Below, one piece after another: positions 11,146 to 21,580 of a stretch of 64,000 bases of DNA (its first letter is position 1; the number at the start of each line of letters is the position of its first letter). The stretch covers positions 30,710,792 through 30,774,791 of the forward strand of contig JAOWCC010001501.1 of NCBI GenBank assembly GCA_030867875.1, in the 5' to 3' direction. The stretch comes from Actinernus sp. WN-2022 (taxonomy: Eukaryota > Cnidaria > Anthozoa > Actiniaria > Actinernidae). Both the position numbers and the translations under genes were made by a program. The notes under the pieces are model-generated. The model saw only the letters and a list, made by a program, of their open reading frames with translations. It had not been told where the DNA came from and made no database searches.

Positions 11146-11885
11146 GTATGTAATAAACAACAAGGTTGTAACTGTAGACTCTTCCACAGACCCTGCTCGG
11201 CCACTGCACTTTCCCTTCACAAAGGGTTTGTTACAGTATAACCGTGCAGAGCATGCTGGCTCCAGAAAATCCTGGACCCAGCAGGCGTTGCGAGGCAAAC
11301 ACAGGCAGACCGATCAGTATATGATTCAATATGATTCGAATGAGAATTCTCAGTAGATTTTAAGCAAGGCAGTAGGCCACTGAAACAAGTCGATTGAATG
11401 ATTGAAGAATGCAGCAAACGTAAAATACTGACGGTATAGCGACCCCGAAACGGTGACTCGGCAACATAAATTTTACCGCTAGCTTCGATCCTAATAAATG
11501 AAAACCCGTTTCTGAGATCAGTCTAATAAAAAAACCAGTGAATTCAAAGTAGATTTATTATTCGAGCCGTTAACTTACGGTATAAATGTATGTAAGCTAA
11601 AGAAAGAGACTCGCCAAAAAGTTTGTACCGTGTATAAATAATAAATTTGACTCTAGTATTAAACTTTTATACAAACCTAAACGTGACGACTGATTAAGCT
11701 TACATATCAACTTGGCCGGCTTGCTAACCCACAGTCGCACTGCTTTGACCCTCAGCCACTGTATCGTTCTTTGTCGAATTCGTTTTAAATCTCAACCAGA
11801 GAACGAGAAGAATAGCAACTACTCTTCAAAGCAGCTTTTCATAGAAATCTTATGACTACAACATGTGGCTTGGCCGAATATCATC
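11146..11885. other. Unassigned intronic sequence
   Basis: A short two-strand open stretch at 11100-11400 shows no domain. Nothing else is supported. Confidence 0.4.
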
Positions 11886-12251
11886 GGGGGGGGGGGGGGG
11901 GGGGAGGGAGGTACTCCCTATAATGGACTATACGGGGAGGCTCCGCCCGAAAGGGTTTGCCTTTTCAGGCTGGAAGTATATAATAGGGTAAGGAAGTATA
12001 GAAAAGGGTAGGAAAAACTGTCATTTGGGTATTTAAAAGGGCATTTCAAAATATCTCGAACAGACGCACCTAACAGCTGATTCATCCAAGTATGTTAAAG
12101 GGTCACTCAAGTGAAAAGTTTAGTAAAAGGTATATGAAAGGGTTACCTTTTATGTCAAAAATGGTATATAAAAGGGTAAGGGTTTGAACCTCGGGGCGGA
12201 GCCTCCCCGTATAAAACTTTCTTGAGTAGCCCCCCCCCCCCCCCCCCCCCC
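11886..12251. mobile_element. MITE with poly-G/poly-C termini
   Basis: The element starts with a run of 19 G and ends with a run of 22 C. Inside these, GGCTCCGCCC with TATACGGGGA (left) pairs with GGGGCGGAGCC and CCCCGTATA (right). The interior contains recurring TATA(AT)AAAGGG units. A related element lies at 32895-33360. The homopolymer ends are likely hotspots for replication slippage and sequencing error. Confidence 0.7.
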
Positions 12252-12600
12252 GGCATCGAACTGGTCTCGCTCCGCTACATATTGCAGATGTGCGGTCAGT
12301 ACCAAGATTTTGAAATGGTTTATAGTTTCCAAGGTTTCCACAGGTCGATACTGTATACAATGCTATAACAGGAGTGAAAAAAATATGTTCGCTTAGATAT
12401 TATTTCAGCAGCACTCTGTTGATAGGTCGTAAATCTGCAGCGTAGCGAAATGGAGGGGTTACTCCGGCGTAAGTTAAGGATAACAATCGCGATTATTTTG
12501 TTGGACCACATAAAACTATTAACTTTTGTCTGGACTAGCTTTAAAAGAACAAGAGGGAAAAAATCTTAGCTTCTTGAAATTTCGTTAAAGATTGCGTAAT
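12252..12600. other. Unassigned intronic sequence
   Basis: Short minus-strand frames only; nothing recognisable. Confidence 0.4.
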
Positions 12601-12724
12601 CCCGCACAATCTCCTTTTTTACCCGCACAATCTCCTTTTTTACCCGCACAATTAACCCCAAATATCCCGCACAATCGCCTTTTTTACCTGCACAATTAAC
12701 TCCAAAAATCCCGCACAATTTTGT
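12601..12724 (+). repeat. 21-23-bp tandem repeat (CCCGCACAAT units)
   Basis: Six units begin CCCGCACAAT or a one-base variant. They partly alternate between a CTCCTTTTTTA spacer and a TAACYCCAAAWAT spacer. Confidence 0.9.
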
Positions 12725-13162
12725 TTCCGCAACCTGTCAGAAGCACTGAGTGAGGATTTGGAAAATATGCCACTCAATACCCGGATGTAGTTTCGTATGA
12801 GTTCTATGAGTGGTTTATTTCTCAGTAAAACACTATCGTCCATATAGTAAATATATATACACATACATACATAAATACATATCTGTTTTATAATATAGAT
12901 TTACGCACGCGATGAAAGTAAACAGCCAGATGAAAATAAAATACGGCAAACCATGTTATATACTCTGTTATAATATAAATTATGGGATCATGCTAAGAAC
13001 GAGCGATTTGATTGGATGCTCAGCGTGCTTGATTTTGTTATAAATGCACGCTCAAGAAAAAATCAAGCACGCTGAGAATTCAATCAAAACAAAACGTTCG
13101 GTGATTGTTTTTCGCGAGTTTATATAGCTAACGGAGATAATTTCATAGACCGGGAAGAAAAC

Positions 13163-13950
13163 ATGTCCGACTTTGAGTTGTTAAGGTGTGTTGAAGAAGA
13201 GGAAAATAAAAGTCGCTTCCCAAAACTAAATTAAAATGATCGGCGAGAGAATTTAGCATTGATCGGCTTCGTACACTAAAGCGACCACAAATTCGGGCAC
13301 AAACTGGGATGCTAAAACGTTTGAAGTTGAGAAAAGCAATGTCCACACTCTAATACAGTATTACTCATTGAGAGTTTGATATAAAAAAAAAGATTTTATT
13401 TAAGAAAAATGTGGTTTTTCTAACAGCCTGGTGTATTATTAAAACGAGAGGAAAGTGACAACGCAACAAGACATGACTCACCAATAACTCGACGATAACT
13501 GTAATACGCCTGCTTTATGCTGAAACATGAACAGTGAATTGCGAAGAATACAATGGGATTTATCTGGTTTCATGTAGAAATTCGTTTGAGAGGTTCCTGA
13601 ATCATTATTCCTGAATGAATATTAAACGGGCGATAAAACTTGCAGAGAACCCAGAGCTGGCAGAATTTCAAAAGAGTAGATTGGCCATGCCAACGAAGAG
13701 AGCCTCAAAAGCTACGCAACACGGCCATCAGAGCAGCAGTTACAACACTGTTCCTTGGGATAAAGAAAATATCCTTCTTCAGACCACAGAATCAGTAATC
13801 AGTGTCAACTATGCAGTTGTTGTAGAAAATAGTCGGCAATCCTCAACTCACGTGTCCAACTCTGTGAATGCTTTTCCATCAGGCATTTTTAACGCCTTGC
13901 ACTATCACAATGTGCAGATAAACCTCTCCTGTGCTGACCAGAAATTGTAA
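13163..13950 (+). pseudogene. Coding remnants of the repeat: N-terminal and C-terminal peptides
   Basis: From 13163, MSDFELLRCVEEEENKSRF is open until a TAA; copy 2 reads on through NYRRENLASASY, so this copy carries a point stop. A second open stretch, 13615-13950, reads AENPELAEFQKSRL, SYNTVPWDKENILLQTTE and FPSGIFNALHYHNVQINL. The last resembles the short tails of animal Crypton/DUF3504 proteins. Conservation of both peptides in the inverted copy at 50 kb supports ancestral coding. Confidence 0.45.
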
Positions 13951-14280
13951 AAAGAAAGCACTTTGTTTCCTGCAACAGTTTTGACCAGATGACAATATTA
14001 CAACCCATTTAATTTGCCGGCTCTTGCAATTTCTGTCTTTCGCTTTTATCGATTGACACGTTCTATTCTTAGCAGATTACTTCATCCAATAAGAAACGAG
14101 CTTTCAGATCGTCAATGTCCAGCTGTCACAATTGAACCAATCAGCGACGAAAAAAGCTGTAAACAAGTCAAGTACATTAAAATGGGGTTTTCGCTGTCGT
14201 CAGTTTGCTTTTAGATTTTTACGCGGGTTCTAAAGATAGCTTTATTTCCTTCGTCTACGTTGAGGTTTATATTATAAAAC

Positions 14281-14446
14281 AAATAAAAGATGTTTCTCCT
14301 TGTTATATAACAAAATAATGCACTTTCGGGCGGGGTCTTGAAAAGCTGCTAAATGCACTCGCGTTCCGCTCGTGCATCCGCAGTTTTTCAAGACCTCGAG
14401 CGTGCATTATTTTGTTATATAACAAGGAGAAACATCTTTTATTTGT
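14281..14446. repeat. Perfect-stem hairpin at the 3' end of copy 1
   Basis: AAATAAAAGATGTTTCTCCT through AATAATGCAC (14281-14328) is inverted at 14402-14446. The loop contains GTCTTGAAAA and its inverse. It is followed by AGCCAATCAGAGCGCGCG, an end motif shared with many MITEs here. Confidence 0.8.
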
Positions 14447-14532
14447 TAAATAAAACATGGCTTTTTAGCCAATCAGAGCGCGCGTACTATCGTATCTATA
14501 TTATAAATACATATACACATATATTACGTAAA

Positions 14533-14602
14533 ATGAATGGGATCCGAACCCTTGGTCTCGGCTTGTTAGTCCGCTGTGTTACCACTACACCATCAGGACC
14601 AA
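14533..14602 (-). mobile_element. tRNA-derived SINE head
   Basis: On the minus strand GGTCCTGATGGTGTAGTGG carries an A box, and about 30 bp later GGTTCGGATCCC matches a B box. The anticodon-loop region CTAACAA would read AAC, a tRNA-Val-like arrangement. The acceptor stem does not pair well, so this is a SINE head or tRNA pseudogene rather than a working tRNA gene. Confidence 0.55.
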
Positions 14603-14644
14603 CCACACTGGTAATGCAGTCAGTCCAAACCTTGACAGACCATT

Positions 14645-14985
14645 GGTTCCCCGTAAATAATAGGCCATATTTACATAGCGCCATATCACCACAGTCTCAT
14701 GGCGCTTTACATTTTACTGACACTATCTCGTCAGTGAATTTTTCGGACTGCTATTTCGGCGCTAATGGCAGCCACGCAGTTTACAATGTTGAGTGTGTGG
14801 TTAGTGCAATGTCCAGGCTGCTCTACCGGGTGACAATCCCCTTCTCTTTTTCGAGTAGTACAACAGGTTCTTTCACGTCCCCTTCAAATACTGATTAGAA
14901 GTAGAAGGAGACAAGGCCAACGGCTTATAAAGTCCCTGCCCAAGGACGCGGCCGGGTTCGAACCCCAAATCACTTAGTGCATGGT
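14645..14985 (-). mobile_element. SINE-like element with LINE-type 3' tail
   Basis: Read on the minus strand, a B-box-like GGTTCGAACCC near 14955 is followed about 270 bp downstream by a 3' end containing GTAAAGCGCCATGAG and GGCGCTATGTAAATATGG. The same tail design ends the LINE at 16240-17330. SINEs commonly borrow the 3' tail of a partner LINE for retrotransposition. The A box is not clear, so it may instead be a LINE 3' fragment. Confidence 0.45.
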
Positions 14986-15079
14986 GATGTCGTAATGATG
15001 ACGTCATCGGTTAGGTGATTTTACAGGCTAGACAAGCTAGAGCGGTTTTCAGTTGAAAAACCAAAGTAATTAGTATAGG

Positions 15080-15230
15080 TAATCAAACGGGGACGAGTGA
15101 AATTAGGGATACATTTCACGTGTTTGTCAAAATAATTTACCGAGCCGCTTCGGCGAAGTTAATTACGTAGATTTTGACAAACACAAGTGAAATTGATCCC
15201 TAATTTCACACGAGTCACTATTTGATTACT
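15080..15230. mobile_element. Palindromic MITE
   Basis: AATCAAACGGGGACGAGTGA through AATTTAC (15081-15139) is inverted at 15155-15229 with mismatches; the loop reads CGAGCCGCTTCGGCG. Confidence 0.8.
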
Positions 15231-15408
15231 CATTAATATTATGGAGAGCAAATTATGATGCAGAAAAAAAGATATTTAAGCGCGCGTAGGCGGTGTTTGA
15301 AATTTCACATGTGAAATTACAAATTACGCGTGAAATTTCAAGTTAAAAGAATAGATAAAAACCTCACTCTCGCGCCAACCTATACGGCTGTAGTGCCAGC
15401 CGGTGAAT

Positions 15409-16112
15409 CAACCTCGTGACCAGGGTCTTCTCGGTCAGATCCAAGGTGGCGGCTACTCCGAGAGAAGACCCTGGTAAAGGCCGAACTGTCACGTATTCTG
15501 ATTGGCTCTTCGATTATGACACAAGGGTTGTTCTAACGATGCTTTTTATTGGCCAAACGGACCGAGTCCAGAGAGATGAATTTGTATATAGATTCGACTG
15601 CTCAAATTTAATCGATAAACCGATTTTAAATAAACTTAAAACACCGGTTGTTTTAGTAGAGCAATAGATGAAGTGCATTACTGGGTAGTTTTCTGGTAAG
15701 TTTCATCAGTGAGAAAGCCAGGAGAAGCCATTAAATCTGAACATGTGCTATCGATCTCTTCGCTTCAACGCTAATAGAAAATGAACCGCGGCTTTTTAGG
15801 ATTTTCTTCTAGCTTAGATACATCCTAGTAGCTTTGTGATAACCTTCCACTGTTTCTTTATCCAAGTAAACTCCATTTCGAACTGTTTAGTAGACCTGTT
15901 TTCACTTTGTCGTTCGTCGCGTGGAAATACCGTTAATCGCATCTCGCTCACTCCGCATTGGGATACCTATGGTTTGTAGGCACGTGTTAAACATTTCCAT
16001 ATTTAGCTTGGCCGCCATGATTTCTGGAGATTTTTGGTCACGTGATTCAGCATTTACCAGGGGAGTAGCCGCCATCTTGGATCTGACCGAGAAGGCCCTG
16101 ATCACGAGGTTG
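15409..16112. mobile_element. MULE-type MITE, 51-bp TIRs and 9-bp TSD
   Basis: TIRs 15409-15459 and 16062-16112 differ at about three positions and carry the CCGCCATCTTGGATC motif. The flanks CCGGTGAAT (15400-15408) and CCAGTGAAT (16113-16121) form a 9-bp duplication with one mismatch, the size made by MuDR-like transposases. The interior has no transposase. Confidence 0.8.
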
Positions 16113-16239
16113 CCAGTGAATGTGAATGGAGTACTACTATAGCAGGAAAGGCCTCTATCTGGAAAATATCTACTGAACGTGCTTTGACTGCGCTTAATGG
16201 GAGATTATTCCACTTTGGAATAACACGTGGAAGAAAAGA

Positions 16240-17330
16240 AAACTTAATAATAATAATAAGTAGCATTTATATAGCGCCATTTCCATTTAGCTCAATGGCG
16301 CTTTACCATCTCATGTGGTACTAAAATAAGTCTAGGACTAGAACTATTAAGATATATAAATTACATACATGTATATATATATATATGAAGTAAAAATATT
16401 TATTAATAGGATGCGTAAGATTTACTTGGGTGTTAAAATATGTAATATCTAATGAAACTTATCGATATAAAATGATTAATTGTAAGCTTGATTAAAAATA
16501 TAGGTTTTCATATTTGTCTTAAAACTAATTATTGTCGCGCAGTGACGAATTGCATCTGGGAGGGAATTCCATAGTTTCGGTGCTGCATGTTGGAAAGCCC
16601 GCTCACCATAGTCCGATAGTTTTGCGCCGAGTGGGATTTTTAGCAGCTTCCGTGTAGAAGAGCGCAGTTGCCTAATTGGTTTGTACGGCTGCAACATGTC
16701 ACGGCTCACGTACCTTGGCGCTAATCCATTTAAGTCTTTATATGTAAGTAATAGTAGTTTGAATACTATCCGTTGTCTAACCGGTAACCAGGGTAACTGC
16801 CCGAGTATCGGCGTTATATGACCTTATATGGTCGTATTTTCTGCTGCGTGTTATAAAGTGCGCTGCAGAGTTCTGTACATTTTGTAATCGATCAAGTAAA
16901 AATAGTGGAAGTCCATATAGTAGCGAATTACAACTGTTAAGCTTAGTGGAAATAAAAGCACGGACTAAAGTTTCAGTATCTAATTGCGACAGACAGTTTC
17001 TGATTTTGGCTATAATACGTAAATGATAGAAAGATGCTTTGCATATGTTAGCTGCATGCTGTTCAAGGGACATGTGCTGATCAAAAGTAACACCAATGTT
17101 CCTTGCTGAGATGGACGGTTGTGTGCGTTCGCTTACACCATTTATGTTAGCTGAAATATGCTGAAATTGGTAAGGATGGTTCGAGTACTGTACTATTATT
17201 AGAAACTTGAATAGAGCCCCGAGGAAAGCCTCTAGGTAACAAATATTATGAACAGTGTTATACATTATTGTTGCAGTATTTAGGTATCTACGGCATTCTA
17301 AAGTGTTCCAACCAACAGATTGGTGCATTG
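16240..17330 (-). pseudogene. 5'-truncated CR1/L2-like LINE, RT C-terminal part
   Basis: Read on the minus strand from 17330, frames give IGVTFDQHMSLEQHAANICK, VRAFISTKLNSCNSLLYGLP and RLQNVQNSAAHFITRSRKYD. These are followed after frameshifts by WLPVRQRIVFKLLLLTYKDL, APRYVSRDMLQPYKP and GERAFQHAAPKLWNSLPDAI. This is the typical C-terminal thumb/connection region of CR1/L2-type reverse transcriptases. The catalytic RT part is absent (5' truncation) and there are at least two frameshifts. The 3' end carries the GGCGCTATATAAATGC tail and a (TTA)n run at 16248-16262. Confidence 0.85.
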
Positions 17331-18138
17331 CAGTAACACTTGAATATCTCGAGTAATGATTGCCACTTTATTTTTACAATTTGATATATTACACTGACAA
17401 CACAGAAACTATGCTTGGGCTCCCTGTGGCAACAGTTTAAGAAAATCCGTTTATTTATTTAACTCTTTCTCTTCAGAGCCAAAATGGGGGTAAAATTGAC
17501 TATATTACTTATTATTTTGTTTCTCACAAAGTACTCACAATTGTGTGGAAAGCTATACCTCTTATGAAAGGACAGTAAATAAGCTCTCAAAATTTTATTT
17601 TAGTTTTACAAAATAAACCATAATAAATGTTAATAAATTAACATAAATTAGCATACTTTATAGAATAATTAGTTTCAAAATTTAGACAAAACCCAACTGG
17701 GCTCAATATAGTGTGCATATGTGAAATATTTGATACAAAAAAGTTACCTTGTTATCTTGTCAACATGCCCAGCAAGTATGGCTGAAATACAATAAAATAA
17801 ATTGATATTATAAGTTTTAGAGTCACAATACCTAAAAACGTCAAAATACAGGAAAATGATAGTATAGGTAGAATGTGTCTGTGAAATAAATGAACACATG
17901 TTACAAAAACTAAAATAGACCACACCTTCTTGATTTTAGGACTATGGATGTGTTATTGGTTATTGTTATTATTATTATTGTTATTGTTAGTCATCCATAT
18001 CCTAAGGGAGGGTCCACAAAGACACCGGAATCCGCCAGGGTAACGAACCTTGCCTCCCTTGTCATGTATAGGTATTGTACCTACAGTATTGTACCTATTG
18101 TTATCAGTTAAATTATCATTACCAACTCATCTTATTAG
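17331..18138. other. AT-rich intronic sequence, possible piggyBac 3' flank
   Basis: At 17459, TTAACTCTTTCTCTTCAGAG resembles a piggyBac-type terminus. It would be the 3' end of the decayed piggyBac element whose gene lies at 18373-19173. The matching far end was not found, so this is tentative. A (TTATTG)n-like run lies at 17955-17988. Confidence 0.3.
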
Positions 18139-18163
18139 TCATAAAGTATAGCACAACAATATA

Positions 18164-18372
18164 TAACAAGAATAAAAACATTGTAACGTATAACACAACA
18201 TGATGTAACAAGAATAAAAACATTGTAACGTATAACACAACATGATGTAACAAGAATAAAAACATTGTAACGTATAACACAACATGATGTAACAAGAATA
18301 AAAACATTGTAACGTATAACACAACATGATGTAACAAGAATAAAAACATTGTAACGTATAACACAACATGAC
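18164..18372. repeat. 42-bp minisatellite, 5 copies
   Basis: Near-identical 42-bp units (AACAAGAATAAAAACATTGT start) repeat from 18164. Because 42 is a multiple of three, the units read as an in-frame 14-residue repeat on the minus strand, extending the frame of the adjoining piggyBac remnant. The translation is hydrophobic and Cys-rich and is probably an accident of the repeat. Confidence 0.95.
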
Positions 18373-19173
18373 AGTAATGATAAATGACCAATGCCTATGG
18401 TACTCCCTGCTATGCCATTCTGCAAAGCAATTCTTGGCCCTGGTGAGGTGAAGGTACTTCCCACACTGCGGGGCACTGCAATAGGATGACACTTTCAGTT
18501 GACCTAAACCATGCTTGTAGCACACCACACAAGTTCTGTTGATTTCTGAAAAAAGCTGGCATGTGAACGGTGTCGAACAATCCAGCAGGGCGTACTGTAG
18601 ATACAACAGGAGGTACATCGTACTCAGGAAAACCACAAAGTTGTCTCACAAGCTCTTCCCTGTAATCAGCAACAGAGAAAAACAGGTGAAAAAACTCCAC
18701 AGCAGTGGTCATAGTGTTTCTCAGGAGAGGTCGACCAAAGTGTACTCCAGTTGGTCGGATTGGTGTAAATGGTGCATGGTAGTACATTTCCAACATCAGG
18801 GTCATCATAGCTCTTATAGATGATTGCAGCAGCATTTTGACCAGCTTGTCCCACTACTGCCCCACCCCTACCACGGGGCCCACCCCTACCACGGGGCCCA
18901 CCCCTACCACGGAGCCCACCCCTACCACGGGGCCCACCCCTAACACGTAGCCCACCCCTAACACGGGGCCCACCCCTAACACGACCCCCACCACAGGGCC
19001 CACCCCGGCCAGCATTGCCAGCATTGCCATCATCGTCACCATCACTGTCATCATCACTGCTATCTACAGCACTGGCTTCCTCACTAGCATTCTCTTCCTC
19101 GCTACTATGTGCACTAGGACCAGCAGGGGGTTCATAATCATCATCTGCATCTACATTGATCTGTTCTTCATCA
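18373..19173 (-). pseudogene. piggyBac transposase, catalytic core deleted
   Basis: On the minus strand an exon begins after TTTTCCTTTTAG at 19173 with an acidic, Ser/Asp/Glu-rich stretch typical of piggyBac N-termini. A Gly/Arg-rich repeat follows, then FTPIRPTGVHFGRPLLR and TTAVEFFHLFFS, the entry to the piggyBac catalytic domain. This runs directly into YREELVRQLCGFPEYDVPP and, after a frameshift near 18545, CVVCYKHGLGQ, YCSAPQCGKYLH and NCFAEWHSREY, the Cys/His zinc-binding C-terminus. The roughly 350-400 residues that should lie between, including the catalytic Asp residues, are missing. Another frameshift lies near 18790. It cannot be an active transposase, but the DNA-binding C-terminus was conserved when the deletion arose. 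Confidence 0.85.
18860..19006 (-). repeat. 18-bp repeat coding for Gly/Arg-rich stretch
   Basis: About eight tandem 18-bp units (plus-strand CCACCCCTACCACGGGGC and variants) lie inside the piggyBac frame and read as RGGPRG-type repeats on the minus strand. RGG-like stretches bind nucleic acid in many proteins; here the repeat is more likely slippage-generated. Confidence 0.85.
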
Positions 19174-19252
19174 CTAAAAGGAAAATAACATGCAAACTTT
19201 GTATTTTTACTTTATACTTTCATATCACAACAGTGATATGCAAAACTTACCA

Positions 19253-20581
19253 TTCAGAAAATGTATTAAAATTTTATTAAACTTTATCAGAGTTGAGAAC
19301 GATCCCCTCAAAGTTGGCCCCGCGAAGACCTGGGCGCCGCCATTTTGTTCACATTAATTTCTGTGACGTTTTTTACGTCACTTCGTCCCACCGGAGTCTT
19401 GCGGCTAACTTGTAGCGACTTGTTTTCTTTGTAGAATTTTCACACGCTCAGAATTAGAGTAGATTTTCATCGATACGGCAGAGCAATTTCGTACTAGAAC
19501 AAAAATATGATGAAGACGATATTGTGAGAGAAGTTCAGAAGACTCGGAGGACGAGGAAAAGCATGTGGAAGGCGAAAATATCAGACGAACAACAAAAGGC
19601 GACTACAGAGCTAGTGCTATAAAGATTCGCTGTGTGTGTTTTTGTATGGAACTTGTCAGCCTTAAACACAAGACTAAAGGTAGATTATCACAATATTGAT
19701 ATCGGCATAGCAATCGAAACTTGTTTAATTTGACCCAGAGGTATAATCAGGGTGTAGCAAGCCACATAATTTTAATTTCGTTCCTAACTGATGTGTTGTG
19801 AAACAGCGCGCGCGTGCCAAGTTCCACCACAAACATGCCGGGCTTGATCGCGCCAATGCTTTCACACAATTTAATAAGGAATTAGTTTTGCAATAAAATT
19901 GCTCCGAGTGTCTCGTTCTTGTGTCATTGCATATATTCTGCTATGTTGGGCTAGTTATGATCGGTTTTTACAGGGAGGTTTTAACTTTTCAGGTGTTTCG
20001 TTTCAGTTGCACAAAGCCATGCAGTCAGTACAGATCGAACCGGATAACTCGCAAATTATATAGCTCCAATAATACATAAGTTTCGAAAGCAATGCCAATA
20101 TCAATATTGTCATAATCTACCGGCTTAGTCTTGTGTTTAAGGCTGACAAGTTCCATACAAAAACACACAGCGAATCTTTACATCATGGCACGCACAACAC
20201 CAGTTTTGCACTACAATGTAGCTCGCTAGTCGCCTTAAGTTTGTTGTTCGTTGATATTCTCGCCTTCCACATGCTTTTCCTCGTCCTCCGAGTCTTCTAA
20301 ACTTCTCTCACAATATCGTCTTTATCATATTTTTGTTCTAGCACGAAATTGCTCTGCCATATCGATGAAAATCTACTCTAATTCCGAGCGTGTGAAAATT
20401 CTAAAAAGAAAACAAGTCGCTACAAGTTAGCCGCAAGACTCCGGTGGGACGAAGTGACGTAAAAACGTCACAGAAATTGATGTCAACAAAATGGCGGCGC
20501 CCAGGTTTTCGCGGGGCCAACTTTGAGGGGCTCGTTCTCAACTCTGAAAAAGTTTAATCAAATTTTAATACATTTTCTGAA
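19253..20581. mobile_element. 1.33-kb foldback element with ~450-bp TIRs
   Basis: Left arm 19253 to about 19705 is inverted at about 20098-20581. Matching blocks include TTCAGAAAATGTATTAAAAT, AGAGTTGAGAACG, TGGCGCCGCC-type sequence, CCACCGGAGTCTTGCGGC and GACAAGTTCCATACAAAAAC. Only ~390 bp of unique sequence remains between the arms. No transposase is encoded. It lies just upstream of the piggyBac exon on that gene's strand, probably inside its former intron. Confidence 0.85.
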
Positions 20582-21259
20582 CAAAGTACATCTGAAAGAT
20601 GCTTTTGAGCCTAAATGTGTTTTTCACTCGGGTATCCCTTTAAACATATTTTGTATGTGTTTGCCCCAAAAGCAAGTAAATTAAAGCTTATCTAGGTTGT
20701 TATTTATGCAGTGTGAACTTTGGATTACACATCCTCGTTTGCTGTTTAGAACTGACCCAACTTGGTAATTTAATTGTAGCCCTACCTTTGTTATACTGAG
20801 CTCTTTATCTTTCCAGCGTAGTGAAATAGAGTTACCTATTTTACCAAAACTGTGATAGTTTGTCTTCTCTCTTCTTGAAGATGCCTCGTCATGTTATAGT
20901 TGCGCGAGAAAGAAATGAGAGATATTTTGTGCTTTTCCTCCAAAATTTAAAGCAGTTGTTCTTTATTGTCTCCTAATAACTGAGGCAAGTCATCGCGTGT
21001 TGGACGCTTCAGGGATTTTGTCTTTGCTATTAAATGATGTGATGAGAGGAGATACAAAATCCACTGGTAACAATGCAGGACTCAAGCATTCGTTGACTCA
21101 GCTAATTTTGGAGGAAAATCGCAAAACCTCGCTCTCTCCTCCCCTCCGAAACCCCCCCTCCCTACGCGATCTCCTTTATAACTGACAAATGACTTTAAAT
21201 CAATGAATGGCTTCTATTGTTCTGATCATATTGTCTATTTGAACTTTCGCTATTTACAG
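20582..21259. other. 3' end of host intron 1
   Basis: No recognised repeat. The last bases, CGCTATTTACAG/G, form the acceptor for the Ig exon. A plus-strand open frame at 20997-21185 shows no domain. Confidence 0.45.
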
Positions 21260-21556
21260 GAGTGCCGGTGGTAATGAGACGTTTCTCACCAAAAACCTAC
21301 ATGCGACCCGGAGGGTATCTTAAATTATATTGTGATGCCTTTTGTCCTGGGCACAGATCTTGTTCGTTTGGATGGAAAAAGAACGGAGTCGAGTTGCCGG
21401 AGCACGTTGGTACCTTAAACCTTCACGCTAACAAGCAACTAGTGTATGTTCTTCCAGCGGCCGTGAGTGACTCTGCAAACTACACATGCACTGCTTTTTC
21501 TCCTTCCATTGGAGAATCAAGCGGGATTTCTGTGAATATTGAAGTGATCATTGGAG
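21260..21556 (+). CDS. Host gene exon 2: immunoglobulin domain
   Basis: This 297-bp exon is bounded by TTTACAG/GA and GGAG/GTGAGC and is phase 1 at both ends, the symmetric class favoured for shuffled extracellular modules. Its 99 codons form one Ig fold: strand-B Cys in LKLYCDAFC, the core Trp in FGWKKNG, and the strand-F signature VSDSANYTC with Asp, Tyr and the partner Cys. The domain ends GISVNIEVIIGG. An extra Cys pair (FCPGHRSC) may form a second disulfide. I-set or Ig-like adhesion or recognition proteins have this form. The exon is intact, unlike all surrounding transposon genes, which argues for selection. The exact gene is not recognised. Confidence 0.85.
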
Positions 21557-21580
21557 GTGAGCGACCCCGGTAGTTCTCTC

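Larger units (their letters stand above)
12978..14452 (+). mobile_element. Crypton-like non-autonomous derivative, copy 1
   Basis: This segment matches the reverse complement of 49736-51013 almost throughout, so it is a dispersed repeat. The 5' end has a hairpin (GATGCTCAGCGTGCTTGATT with its inverse at 13050-13085). It keeps an ATG-initiated acidic peptide and a C-terminal-like peptide (see 13163-13950) but no recombinase core. Copy 2 lacks about 200 bp present here at 14164-14360, which is the left arm of the hairpin at 14281-14446. The Crypton link rests on weak similarity of the two peptides to the ends of DUF3504-type tyrosine recombinases. Confidence 0.55.

Noticed and set aside
18139..18372. 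Cys-rich repeat protein from the 42-bp minisatellite
   Set aside because: The repeat is merely appended to the frame of the decayed piggyBac gene; all three minus frames are open because the unit lacks stops.
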